Positions 25,948-35,380 of a DNA stretch of 44,809 nt are shown in pieces. Position numbers and translations under genes: made by a program. Position 1 is the stretch's first letter, and the number at the start of each line of letters is the position of its first letter. The notes beneath the pieces were generated by a model. The model had not been told where the DNA came from and did not search any database. It saw only the letters and a list, made by a program, of their open reading frames with translations. Source of the DNA: Deltaproteobacteria bacterium. GTDB taxonomy: Bacteria > Myxococcota_A > UBA796 > GCA-2862545. The stretch is from positions 1 through 44,809 of the forward strand of contig SBGP01000058.1 in the NCBI GenBank assembly GCA_006226595.1, read 5' to 3'.

Positions 25948-25951
<4 letters not shown>
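23696..25951 (+). CDS. outer-membrane beta-barrel / OmpA-C / TonB-C fusion protein
   Basis: A 751-aa exported protein. The start at 23696 follows GGGAG and gives a Sec signal ending near GSAAAQA (residue 36). Residues 65-300 look like an outer-membrane barrel (GSYWIGRSAIGDFSGYLGFA; LYGALYTRWGGGIFLGRPDL). A Glu/Pro hinge (321-339) leads to an OmpA-like peptidoglycan domain at 349-458 (YDLSARRARAIHEALMEEGV; NRRVEFHIIK). There GHASAEGTYEYN replaces the usual GHTDxxGxDxYN, so the canonical DAP-contacting Asp is not conserved. A Pro/Ala-rich spacer (541-617) precedes a TonB C-terminal-like domain (about 625-722). It would link outer membrane, peptidoglycan and possibly another envelope partner. 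Its stop overlaps the TSP3 gene start (GTGA). Confidence 0.85.
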
Positions 25952-27159
<1,208 letters not shown>

Positions 27160-27268
27160 ATTTCGGAGAGTCCCAGACGTAGGCTAGGAAATCGTGACGG
27201 GACGCAACATGACAGCGGCCGGCAAGAGCTGGCGTTACGGTTGTCGAAGGGTGCGAACGGAGAGGACG

Positions 27269-28891
27269 ATGACGCAAATGATGCAACCGAACCGAGGCCA
27301 CTGGGCCCAGGCCTCGCTGCTCGCCATCCTCGTGCTGGCGACCGGCTGTCCGCCGTCGGACACCGGGATCGAGGACATCGACGATCCGGTGCGCGTCAAC
27401 GAACAGGTCGTCGTCGAGCCGAACCTGCTCACCTTCGGGCCCGTGGAGCGGGAGACCAGCGAGTCCCACCCGTTCACGATCCGCAACGAGGGCGACACGC
27501 TCGTCGAGGTCACCTCGATTGGCATCGTCGCCAGCGACGCCTTCGAGCTCGTCGATGCCGGCGGCCCCTTTCAGCTCGAGCCTGGCGAAGAGCGGGACAT
27601 CACCGTCCGCTACAACGCGGCGAACCTCGTCGACGAGGGCCGCGTCTCCGTGTCCCTGCTCGGCACCGAGTTCACCGAGACCGTCGAGCTGGTCGGCGAG
27701 ACGCTGATTCCGGTGCTTCAGGTCGACCCGGTCGACCTCGGCAGCACCAAGCTCACCTGCCCGGCCCTCGAGCAGCCGCTCGTGATCCGCAACGTCGGCT
27801 CGGCGCCCGCCGAGGTCTCGTCCGTCCTCCTCGCCGCGGCCCCCGCTGGCTGGGTGAGCGACCCGCAGACCCCGCTGACGATTCAGCCGGGCGCATTCAT
27901 CCAGCTGCCGATCACCATGGCTACGGACATGGCGATGGTCGCTGACGGCGCGGCCAGTGTCTCGGCCGACGACCCGGGCTCCCCGCACCAGGTCTCTGTG
28001 GTTGGCGAGGTCAGCGCTGGACAGGACATCGTCGTCGACCTGTTCGAGCAGCCCGAAGAGCCCGGTGGCATCGACATCCTGTTCACCATCGACCAGTCCT
28101 GCTCGATGGAACACGACATCCAGCAGCTCTCCGCGGCGATGGGCTCCATGGTTGCCGAGCTCGCGAGCTTCGAGGCCGACTGGCAGGCCGCCGTCGTGCC
28201 GTTCTTCCAGGGCTGCCACGCCGGCGCCTACTTCACCCGCGACACGCCGAACCTCGAGACCGAGTTCGCGGCTGCTGCCCTGCAGATCGGCAACCCCGGT
28301 GCGGACGACACCGAGCGCGGCCTCGAGATGGCCCGCGACGCCGTGCTCGCTGCGAACGGAGGCTGCAACGCGGGCATGCTGCGACCCGACGCGAAGCTGG
28401 CCGTGATCAGCGTGTCTGACGAGCGCGACCAGTCCGCACCGTACGACCGCGGCGTCCCGGACGACTTCAGCCACTGGACCACCTATGTGAACGAAGTCAA
28501 CGCCGTGGTGCCCGGCACCACCTTCCACGGCATCGTCGGCGCTCCCGACCTCCCGCTGTGGGACTTCAACGAGCAGGGCGAGACCTGTGCCGAGCGCGGC
28601 GAGGGCTACGCCCAGGCCATCTCGGCCACGGGTGGTCTGCGCCTCGACGTCTGCGAGTCCGAGTGGACCGGCCACACCGCTGCCCTCGGCGAGGCGATCG
28701 GCGAGGCTGCGGCTGGCATCCGCTGGCACCTCACCCACGAGCCCATCGCCGAGACCATCACCGTGACCGTCGACGGCGTCGAGTCCACCGACTGGACCTT
28801 CGACCCGGAGAGCGGCGACATCGTGTTCGGCACGCCGCCGGCGCCGGGCAGCCAGATCGCGGTGAGCTACACCGACGCCGAGAGCTGCTAG
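27269..28891 (+). CDS. choice-of-anchor D / von Willebrand factor A lipoprotein
   Basis: A 540-aa lipoprotein. The ATG at 27269 follows AGAGG; the signal ends ...LLAILVLATGC with Cys27 lipidated. Residues 50-250 contain two immunoglobulin-like choice-of-anchor D (ASH-type) domains, seen as ESHPFTIRNEGDTLVEVTSI and LVIRNVGSAPAEVSSVLL. The vWA domain starts at 268: DILFTIDQSCSM provides the DxSxS metal-ion adhesion motif (275-279), and VISVSDERDQS likely supplies the distal Asp. GTTFHGIVGAPDLPLWDFNE and TITVTVDGVESTDWTFDPES complete the C-terminal part. It probably mediates divalent-cation-dependent adhesion on the cell surface. Its TAG stop overlaps the CTA of the convergent small lipoprotein (CTAG, 28888-28891). 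Confidence 0.88.
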   Translation: MTQMMQPNRGHWAQASLLAILVLATGCPPSDTGIEDIDDPVRVNEQVVVEPNLLTFGPVERETSESHPFTIRNEGDTLVEVTSIGIVASDAFELVDAGGPFQLEPGEERDITVRYNAANLVDEGRVSVSLLGTEFTETVELVGETLIPVLQVDPVDLGSTKLTCPALEQPLVIRNVGSAPAEVSSVLLAAAPAGWVSDPQTPLTIQPGAFIQLPITMATDMAMVADGAASVSADDPGSPHQVSVVGEVSAGQDIVVDLFEQPEEPGGIDILFTIDQSCSMEHDIQQLSAAMGSMVAELASFEADWQAAVVPFFQGCHAGAYFTRDTPNLETEFAAAALQIGNPGADDTERGLEMARDAVLAANGGCNAGMLRPDAKLAVISVSDERDQSAPYDRGVPDDFSHWTTYVNEVNAVVPGTTFHGIVGAPDLPLWDFNEQGETCAERGEGYAQAISATGGLRLDVCESEWTGHTAALGEAIGEAAAGIRWHLTHEPIAETITVTVDGVESTDWTFDPESGDIVFGTPPAPGSQIAVSYTDAESC

Positions 28892-29196
28892 CGGGTTCCA
28901 CGGCGCTCCACGGTCCACGAACCGCCTGTGAGCGCCCTCTCCGCGAGTGCCTCGGGCGCGTAGCCCGTCACCACGTGGGGCACGGTCTCGGAGACGTCCA
29001 CGACGTCGACGGGCACCTGCGCGGGACCGTGGAGCGTGACCGTGGATCCGAGCTCCGGGACCCAGGACAGCTCGAAGCTCAGCGTGCGCGCCCCCGGGGG
29101 TGGCGGCACGTCGTAGGCCTCGGTGGGAGTGACGACCTCGGCGCCCGGAACCGCGGGCGAAGAACAGGCGAAAACCAGCCACAGCAGCAGATGCAC
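28888..29196 (-). CDS. small lipoprotein of unknown function
   Basis: A 102-aa exported peptide. I take GTG 29196 as the start, because GGAGG lies just upstream and it gives MHLLLWLVFACSS, a minimal lipoprotein signal with Cys at 11. The mature part is beta-rich (LSFELSWVPELGSTVTLHGP; QVPVDVVDVSETVPHVVTGY), plausibly one immunoglobulin-like domain. No enzyme motif is visible. It lies between two plus-strand lipoprotein genes, its stop codon sharing CTAG with that of the vWA gene and its start being 100 bp from the peptide-binding protein start. An in-frame upstream start would add 9 residues but spoil the signal. Confidence 0.7.
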   Translation of the reverse strand: MHLLLWLVFACSSPAVPGAEVVTPTEAYDVPPPPGARTLSFELSWVPELGSTVTLHGPAQVPVDVVDVSETVPHVVTGYAPEALAERALTGGSWTVERRGTR

Positions 29197-29296
29197 GAGC
29201 CCTCCTCCGCCTCGGTAACGCAACCCTTCGCCCCCTGGACAGTCAACCCTCGGTCACTCGCTTGACGCGCGGCCCTCAACCGGCTCCCATGCACCT

Positions 29297-31528
29297 ATGC
29301 GTACTCTCACTCCGCTGCTCCTGATGCTCGTCGCCTGCGCTGGCGGCGACCGCTTCGGCCTCTCCCGCGCGAACCAGCCGGCCAACGAGCTCGTGTACAA
29401 CAACGCGACCGAGCCGGAGACCATCGACCCGGGCCAGGCGACGGGCCACCCGGACTCGCGCATCATCGGCGAGATCTTCGACGGACTCACCGAGTACGAC
29501 CCGGTGGACCTCACCGCGCGGCCGTCCATCGCGACGCACTGGGACGTGCACCCCGACGGTCGCGGCTACACCTTCCACCTGCGCGACAACGCCGTGTGGT
29601 CGGACGGCGTACCGGTCACCGCCGACGACTTCCTGTACAGCTGGGAGCGCGTGCTCAACCCCGTCCACGCCGCACGCTTCTCGTCGATGCTTTACGCCGT
29701 CCACAACGCCCAGCTCTACAACACCGGTCGGATCGGGCGCCTCACCGCGGAGCGCGAAGGCTTCGCCTCGGGCACCCCGATGGAGCTGCTCACGAGCAAC
29801 GCGTGGCGCCTGGACGCGGAGACCCCCGTCACCGGCGCGGACGGCGCAGTGGTCGCGACCCTTCCCGAGGGCCAGCTCGTCGTGGGAACGATCGAGGGCG
29901 ACCAGCTCGCGATTCGCTTCGGCGTCGAGTGCTCGCTCGACGACCTCGCGGCGCTGCTCGACTGTGACCCGGTGGCCCAGCAAGGCCGCATTCCGCGCAG
30001 TGCCGCGAGCGATGCCCTCCCGCGGCTCGATGCCCGCGTGGTCACCCGAACCGCCACACTCACCGGGCGAGGCGGCGCCCTCGCCGAGCTCGAGAAGGGA
30101 GATCTGGTCACCGTGCTCTCGTGGGCGGACGCAGACCCGTGGGTGTTGTACGCGACCGACAGCCAGTACGGCAGCGTGCCCGCCGACGCCCTCGCCGACC
30201 CGCGCGCGGCACACGTGAAGTACGAGGTGCGTCCCCTCCCCGAGCCGAACTGGGGCGGCGCCCTGGCCGAGCCGGAGGACACCGCCGTCCCGCCCGACGC
30301 GCCCCCGGGCGGCGCGCCGCTGGAGGGCCAGGCGCCCGATGCGGAGGACCTGTCGACGGCCTGGGTCGGGCTCGGCGACCTCCGCCTCGAGTCGTCCCTG
30401 CTCGGCCTCAAGGTCCACGACCCCCACACCTTCGAGGTTCGCCTCGGCGGGGTGGCCCCCTACTTCCTGCAGCAGACGAGCCACACCACGCTCCGCGCCG
30501 TGCCGCGTCAGGCGGTAGAGGTTCACGGTCCCCGGTGGACGCGCGTCGAGAACATCGTCACCAACGGGCCGTTCCTGCTCAAGGAGCACAAGATGCGCGA
30601 CAAGTTCGTGCTCGAGCGGAACCCGGACTGGTGGGGAACCGGCGAACTGTCGCTCGACCGCATCACCGCGTACTCGGTGGACAATCTCCACACGTCCGCG
30701 AACCTGTACAAGGCCGGCTACACCGACTTCGTCGTCGCGAACGACCTGCCGACCGAGTTCATCCCCCTGCTCAAGACGAAGACGGACTTCCACACGGCTC
30801 CGGCCCTGTCCGTGTACCTGTACCGCCTGAACACCAACGAGCCGCCGCTGGACGATGCCCGCGTGCGACGCGCCCTCGCCATGGCGATTCGCCGGGACGA
30901 CGTCGTGAGCATCCTCAAGGCGGGGCAGGTCCCCGCGAACCACATCGTGCCGCCCGGTCTTCCCGGCTACGAGGGCATGCCGGGCCCGGACTTCGACCCC
31001 GAGGCCGCACGCGCGCTGCTCGCCGAGGCCGGCTACCCCGACGGCGAGGGCTTCCCCGAGATCAGCATCGTCTACAACACCTCGGAGTCGCACAAGCTCG
31101 TCGCCGCGGTGGTGCAGGCGAACTGGAAGGAGCACCTCGGCATCGACGTGAAGCTCCGCAACCAGGAGTGGAAGACCTACCTCAAGACGGTCCAGAACAT
31201 GGACTTCGACGTCGCTCGCGGCGGATGGATCGGCGACTACCTCGACCCGAACACCTTCCTCGATCTGTGGGTCGAGAACGGCGGCAACAACAACACGGGG
31301 TGGACCAACCCGGAGTTCGACCGCCTGATCGAGGCCGCCGGCAAGGAGCCCGACCCCGAGGAGCGCATGCGCAAGCTCGCCGAGGCCGAGGCCATCCTCA
31401 ACGAGGAGATGCCGTTCATTCCGATGTACTGGTACGTGTGGGCCGAGCTGCAGCAGCCGGACGTAAAGGGCCTGCACCCGAACCTGATGGACCAGCACCC
31501 ACTCCGTTGGGTGAGCCTCGACCGGTGA
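29297..31528 (+). CDS. peptide/oligopeptide ABC-type substrate-binding lipoprotein (OppA family) with insertion
   Basis: A 743-aa lipoprotein (MRTLTPLLLMLVAC, Cys14). ETIDPGQATGHPDSRIIGEI and TFHLRDNAVWSDGVPVTADD are the family-5 solute-binding signature; TNGPFLLKEH, VRRALAMAIRRDDVV and FDVARGGWIGDYLDPNTFLD continue it to the end. Typical OppA is about 540 aa. The extra length is a roughly 210-residue insertion (146-360) between NAQLYNTGRIG and the strand LLGLKVHDPHTFEVRL. The insert contains SH3-like strand patterns (AELEKGDLVTVLSWADADPW; YGSVPADALA) and a Pro-rich linker. No permease or ATPase gene is adjacent. It likely captures peptides at the outer-membrane or periplasmic surface. Confidence 0.92.
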   Translation: MRTLTPLLLMLVACAGGDRFGLSRANQPANELVYNNATEPETIDPGQATGHPDSRIIGEIFDGLTEYDPVDLTARPSIATHWDVHPDGRGYTFHLRDNAVWSDGVPVTADDFLYSWERVLNPVHAARFSSMLYAVHNAQLYNTGRIGRLTAEREGFASGTPMELLTSNAWRLDAETPVTGADGAVVATLPEGQLVVGTIEGDQLAIRFGVECSLDDLAALLDCDPVAQQGRIPRSAASDALPRLDARVVTRTATLTGRGGALAELEKGDLVTVLSWADADPWVLYATDSQYGSVPADALADPRAAHVKYEVRPLPEPNWGGALAEPEDTAVPPDAPPGGAPLEGQAPDAEDLSTAWVGLGDLRLESSLLGLKVHDPHTFEVRLGGVAPYFLQQTSHTTLRAVPRQAVEVHGPRWTRVENIVTNGPFLLKEHKMRDKFVLERNPDWWGTGELSLDRITAYSVDNLHTSANLYKAGYTDFVVANDLPTEFIPLLKTKTDFHTAPALSVYLYRLNTNEPPLDDARVRRALAMAIRRDDVVSILKAGQVPANHIVPPGLPGYEGMPGPDFDPEAARALLAEAGYPDGEGFPEISIVYNTSESHKLVAAVVQANWKEHLGIDVKLRNQEWKTYLKTVQNMDFDVARGGWIGDYLDPNTFLDLWVENGGNNNTGWTNPEFDRLIEAAGKEPDPEERMRKLAEAEAILNEEMPFIPMYWYVWAELQQPDVKGLHPNLMDQHPLRWVSLDR

Positions 31529-31575
31529 GCCACGGGCCACCTCGGGCGGTTAGCATGGGGCCCGCGAGGTCTGCG

Positions 31576-32739
31576 ATGCGCCTGTTCCTTCCCCTTCTTC
31601 TCGTCGGTTGCGCCGGCGAGTTCGCCTTCGAGGCCCCCACCATCGAGGGCCTGCGTCAGGTCGTGCCCGGCGAGGGCACACCGCCGGAGGCCGAGGTGAT
31701 GGACGCGAACAACAACCTCGACCTCGCCCAGCACGACGGTCGCTGGTTCCTCGCGTGGCGCACCGCGCCGAGTCACTTCGCGAGCGACCAGGTGCTGATG
31801 CACGTTGCGTCCAGCGACGACCGGCAGACCTGGACCTGGGAGACGACCATCTCGCTGCAGACGGACGTGCGCGAGCCGCAGCTCGTGTCGTGGGACGGCG
31901 AGCTCACGCTGTACTTCGCGGTGCTCGGCACGAGCCTCACCGACTTCGAGCCTCAGGGGACGCAGAAGGTGCGGCGACTCGGACCGGGCGAGTGGACGAC
32001 GCCCGAGGCCTCCGAGTTCCCGGACACCTTCATCCCGTGGCGCATCAAGCCCATGGATGGACGGCTGCACCTGCTCGGCTACGCCGGTGGCGAGAACGTC
32101 TACGACTTCGCGAATCGCGAGCCGATCGAGGTGAGCTGGCTGGTCAGCGACGATGCCGAGACCTGGGAGCCCGCGGTGGCCGGCCAGCCCGTGGTCCTCT
32201 CGGGTGGCGTGTCCGAGACCGACATGGTGCGCCTCGACGACGGGACACTCATCGCGGTGGCCCGTAACGAGGCCGGCGACGAGGATGGCTTCGGGAGCAA
32301 GATCTGCCGCGCCGAAGCGGACGATCTCGGCACGTGGACCTGCGTGTCCGACCCGAAGAAGTACGACAGTCCCCTGCTCTTCCGACACGGCGACGACGTG
32401 TGGCTCATCGGCCGGCGCAACCTCACGGACACCGGCCACTACGACCTGATGCAGGCCGAGGGCGACAACGAGGACCGCTACCTCGCGTACCAGTGGGACT
32501 ACTGGCACAACCCCAAGCGCTGCGCGCTGTGGGCCGTCGACCCGGAGACGCTCACCGTGCATCACGCCGCGGACCTGCCCTCTCGCGGAGACACCTGCTT
32601 TCCAGAGATGGTCGAGCTCACCGAGGACGAGTTCCTCGTCTACAACTACAGCTCGCCGGTCGACGGCCCGGACCTCGACTGGCTCGACGGTCAGACGGGC
32701 GTGACCCACATCTACGAGCAGAGGCTGGTCTTTCCATGA
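31576..32739 (+). CDS. sialidase/glycosidase-like beta-propeller lipoprotein
   Basis: A 387-aa lipoprotein with signal MRLFLPLLLVGC (Cys12). An ATG 21 nt upstream is possible, but the GAGG site favours 31576. Asp-box-like blades recur: VMHVASSDDRQTWTWETT spelled in the sequence as LMHVASSDDRQTWTWETT, EVSWLVSDDAETWEPAVAG, and strands such as MDGRLHLLGYAGG. The fold is like a sialidase or GH43-type propeller, but the Arg triad of true sialidases is not evident by eye, so a binding role is as likely as catalysis. It begins 47 bp after the peptide-binding protein and its stop overlaps the asparaginase start (ATGA), which argues for one transcript. TDTGHYDLMQAEGDNEDRYL lies near residue 295. Confidence 0.83.
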   Translation: MRLFLPLLLVGCAGEFAFEAPTIEGLRQVVPGEGTPPEAEVMDANNNLDLAQHDGRWFLAWRTAPSHFASDQVLMHVASSDDRQTWTWETTISLQTDVREPQLVSWDGELTLYFAVLGTSLTDFEPQGTQKVRRLGPGEWTTPEASEFPDTFIPWRIKPMDGRLHLLGYAGGENVYDFANREPIEVSWLVSDDAETWEPAVAGQPVVLSGGVSETDMVRLDDGTLIAVARNEAGDEDGFGSKICRAEADDLGTWTCVSDPKKYDSPLLFRHGDDVWLIGRRNLTDTGHYDLMQAEGDNEDRYLAYQWDYWHNPKRCALWAVDPETLTVHHAADLPSRGDTCFPEMVELTEDEFLVYNYSSPVDGPDLDWLDGQTGVTHIYEQRLVFP

Positions 32740-33779
32740 AGCGCCGCAAGGTGTGCATCCTCCACGTCGGAGGCACCATCGCCATGGTGTGGTCCGAGCA
32801 GGGCTACGTGCCCCGCGCGGGCTACGTCGAGGAGTACCTCCGGGCGATGGAGGAGCTCTCGCGTCCCGATCTGCCCGACTGGGAGCTGGTTCGCCTCGAT
32901 CCGCTCAAGGACTCCGCGGACTTCACTCCCGAGGACTGGGTGCGCATCGCGCGCGCCGTGCGGGACCGGGCCGACGACTACGACGGCTTCGTCATCCTCC
33001 ACGGCACCGACACGATGGCCTACACCGCCTCCGCGCTGTCGTACCTGCTGGTCGGCATCCAGAAGCCGATCATCCTCACCGGCGCCCAGCTGCCGCTCTC
33101 CGAGGTGCGTAGCGACGGGCGCGAGCACCTGATCACCTCGCTGATCCTCGCCGGCACCGTGCACGTCCCGGAGGTGTGCATCTACTTCGGTGCGCGACTG
33201 CTTCGCGGAAACCGCGCGCAGAAGGTCCACAACGCGAGCTTCATCGCGTTTGACTCTGGGAACTACCCGCCGCTGGCCACGGTGGGCGTGAACATCGCCG
33301 TGCGCAACCGGCTGATCCGCACGCCGAAGGAGCGCCCGGTCGGCCTGACGAACCTCGAGCGCCGTCCCGAGGTCGTCGCGATGCAGGTGTTTCCAGGCAT
33401 GACCGAGCGCGGCTTGCGCCGGGTGCTCGAGGAGCCCGTGGAGGGCGTGGTCCTCGAGACCTACGGCGCCGGCACCTTTCCAGCGTCGAACAAGCGCCTG
33501 ATCCGAGCCATCGAGGAGGCCATCCAGCGTGGCGTGGTCATCGTCAACTGCAGCCAGTGCCACTCGGGCCAGGTCCAGCAGGAGCTGTACGGCACGGGTG
33601 CGGCCCTCGCCCGGGCGGGCGTGGTCTCCGGCCACGACATGACCCCGGAGGCCGCACTCACCAAGCTGTACTGCTTGCTCGCGTCGGGTGCGACGCCCGA
33701 GGAGACTCGCCGCCGCATGGTCGAAGACATCGCCGGCGAGATCACCCTGGAGCAGACGGTCCCTGCGCCCCCGCTGTAG
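32736..33779 (+). CDS. ansA: L-asparaginase, type I-like
   Basis: A 347-aa cytoplasmic asparaginase with no signal peptide. ILHVGGTIAMVWSEQGYVP holds the first catalytic threonine (Thr14) and GFVILHGTDTMAYTASALSY the second motif (Thr91-Asp92). A conserved Lys follows in the segment near RGNRAQKVHNAS. LETYGAGTFPASNKRLIRAI matches the C-terminal domain of AnsA. It hydrolyses L-asparagine to aspartate and ammonia. The ATG at 32736 overlaps the lipoprotein stop by 4 nt. Position after a peptide-binding protein fits amino-acid or peptide scavenging. The convergent ppa gene begins 12 bp beyond the stop. Confidence 0.92.
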   Translation: MKRRKVCILHVGGTIAMVWSEQGYVPRAGYVEEYLRAMEELSRPDLPDWELVRLDPLKDSADFTPEDWVRIARAVRDRADDYDGFVILHGTDTMAYTASALSYLLVGIQKPIILTGAQLPLSEVRSDGREHLITSLILAGTVHVPEVCIYFGARLLRGNRAQKVHNASFIAFDSGNYPPLATVGVNIAVRNRLIRTPKERPVGLTNLERRPEVVAMQVFPGMTERGLRRVLEEPVEGVVLETYGAGTFPASNKRLIRAIEEAIQRGVVIVNCSQCHSGQVQQELYGTGAALARAGVVSGHDMTPEAALTKLYCLLASGATPEETRRRMVEDIAGEITLEQTVPAPPL

Positions 33780-33791
33780 AGCGCGCGACGA

Positions 33792-34343
33792 CTACCAGCC
33801 GCGCAGTCGCTGCTCTTCGCGGCGGTAGAACTCGAAGGACTCGATCACGGCCTCGAGCGCGGCCTTCGCGCCCTTGATGCCCTCGACCGTGACCTCCTTG
33901 TGCTCCAGCGCCTTGTAGTCCTCGAAGAAGCGCTGGATCTCGCGGAAGATGTGCTTCGGCAGCTGCGAGATGTCGGTGTAGTCGCAGAAGGCCGGGTCGG
34001 TGACGTGCACCGCGATGATCTTGTCGTCGGGCTGGCCCTCGTCGACCATGCGCATCACGCCGATCGCGCGGGCCTCGAGGATGGTCAGCGGCACGACCGG
34101 CAGGTTGCCGAGCACCAGCACGTCGAGCGGATCGCCGTCGCCGCAGTAGCTGCGGGGCAGAAAGCCGTAGTTCGCGGGGTAGTGCACGGCGCTGTAGAGC
34201 ACGCGGTCGGCGCGAAGGAGCCCGGTGGGCTTGTCGAGCTCGTACTTGACCTTGGAGCCGCGCGGGATCTCGATGACCACGTTGAACGCGGTGGCCGCCC
34301 GGTCGGGGTTGTTCGGAAGGTCGTGCCAGGGATGGGCAGGCAT
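33792..34343 (-). CDS. ppa: inorganic pyrophosphatase, family I
   Basis: A 183-aa soluble enzyme of family I length. [18 protein letters not shown] opens the core, [20 protein letters not shown] holds the metal-binding acid cluster (DGDPLDVLV signature), and [19 protein letters not shown] supplies the next group of aspartates. It hydrolyses pyrophosphate released by polymerases and synthetases. AGGAG lies upstream of the ATG, 20 bp past the nrnA stop, so it is probably the last gene of the helicase-nrnA-ppa operon; hydrolysing PPi would help drive nucleotide turnover. Confidence 0.96.
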   Translation of the reverse strand: MPAHPWHDLPNNPDRAATAFNVVIEIPRGSKVKYELDKPTGLLRADRVLYSAVHYPANYGFLPRSYCGDGDPLDVLVLGNLPVVPLTILEARAIGVMRMVDEGQPDDKIIAVHVTDPAFCDYTDISQLPKHIFREIQRFFEDYKALEHKEVTVEGIKGAKAALEAVIESFEFYRREEQRLRGW

Positions 34344-34363
34344 GGAGTCTCCTCGTCGATGCC

Positions 34364-35380
34364 CTAGCTATCGGCCTCGCCAGCCGAGGCCAGGGCCATG
34401 CTCGTTTCGGCTGCACCCAAACAGCGTGCCAGCTTCGCCACGAGTCGTTCCTCGAGCTCGGCGAGCGTGCAGTCGACGACCGCACCCGCTGCCTTCGCGT
34501 GTCCCCCGCCGCTGGGGACGAGCTCGGCGGCGAGCGCCGCGACGTCGAGGCTTCCAGCGCTGCGAAGGCTTGCCTTGACCCGGGTGGCCCGACGCTCGAT
34601 GAGCAGCGCACCGACCTCCACGCCCTTCACGTGGACCAGTGCATCGACGACGCCCTCGAGGTCGCCAGGACGCAGCTTCCGGCGCTTGGCCATCGCGAGC
34701 GGCACGCGGCCGACGAGGACCTGGCCGTCGCAGTAGCTGGTCGCGTCGGCGATCACGTCGCCGAGCAGCCGCAACGCAGAGAGCCGTCGCTCCATGAGCA
34801 CCTTGAGGGCGATGTCGGCATGGTCGACGCCCGCTTCGAGCAGTGCCGCGGCCATGCGGTGCGTACTCGGCCGCGTGTTCGAGTAGCGAAAGCCGCCGGT
34901 ATCGAAGATGGCGCCGACGTACAGCATCGTCGCGAGGTCCGCGTCCAGGGGCAGCTCGGCGGCCTGCATGGCCTCGAACAGCATCTCGCAGGTCGAGACC
35001 GCGCCGCCATCCACCCAGAAGTGCGTGTAGCCATCCTCGGTCGTCGACGCGTGATGGTCGATGATCGCCCGCACCTCGGCCGCCTCGAAGGCCGCCTCGA
35101 CCTGGGGAGCGAGCCGGTGGCGGTCGCCATCGAGCACGACGACCGCGTCGTAGCCGGGCTCGACGCGCGAGTCCGGCACGATGCCCTCTGCGTTCGGCAA
35201 GAAGGCGTAGCGCTGGGGCAAGACCGCTGCGACGTCGGCGTCTCCACCGAGCGTGCGCAGCCAGTGTTGCAGGGCCAGGCAGGCACCGAGGCTGTCGCCA
35301 TCGGGACCCACCGGGCCAGAGAGCAGGACCCGCCGCCCCTCGAGTGCAGCGAGCAGCGAGACGGGACCTTGCTCGGGCAT
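34364..35380 (-). CDS. nrnA: DHH-family phosphoesterase, NrnA-like
   Basis: A 338-aa DHH/DHHA1 protein. [20 protein letters not shown] and [12 protein letters not shown] provide early metal-binding Asp residues, [20 protein letters not shown] is the DHH motif, and [19 protein letters not shown] is the DHHA1 substrate-binding GGGH loop. NrnA-type proteins degrade 2-5 nt RNA to mononucleotides and can also dephosphorylate pAp. The start overlaps the helicase stop by one base (TGATG), suggesting that helicase-freed RNA fragments are finished by this enzyme. A RecJ-like DNase is less likely at this length. A c-di-nucleotide phosphodiesterase (GdpP-like) is excluded by the lack of membrane or GGDEF parts. 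Confidence 0.9.
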   Translation of the reverse strand: MPEQGPVSLLAALEGRRVLLSGPVGPDGDSLGACLALQHWLRTLGGDADVAAVLPQRYAFLPNAEGIVPDSRVEPGYDAVVVLDGDRHRLAPQVEAAFEAAEVRAIIDHHASTTEDGYTHFWVDGGAVSTCEMLFEAMQAAELPLDADLATMLYVGAIFDTGGFRYSNTRPSTHRMAAALLEAGVDHADIALKVLMERRLSALRLLGDVIADATSYCDGQVLVGRVPLAMAKRRKLRPGDLEGVVDALVHVKGVEVGALLIERRATRVKASLRSAGSLDVAALAAELVPSGGGHAKAAGAVVDCTLAELEERLVAKLARCLGAAETSMALASAGEADS

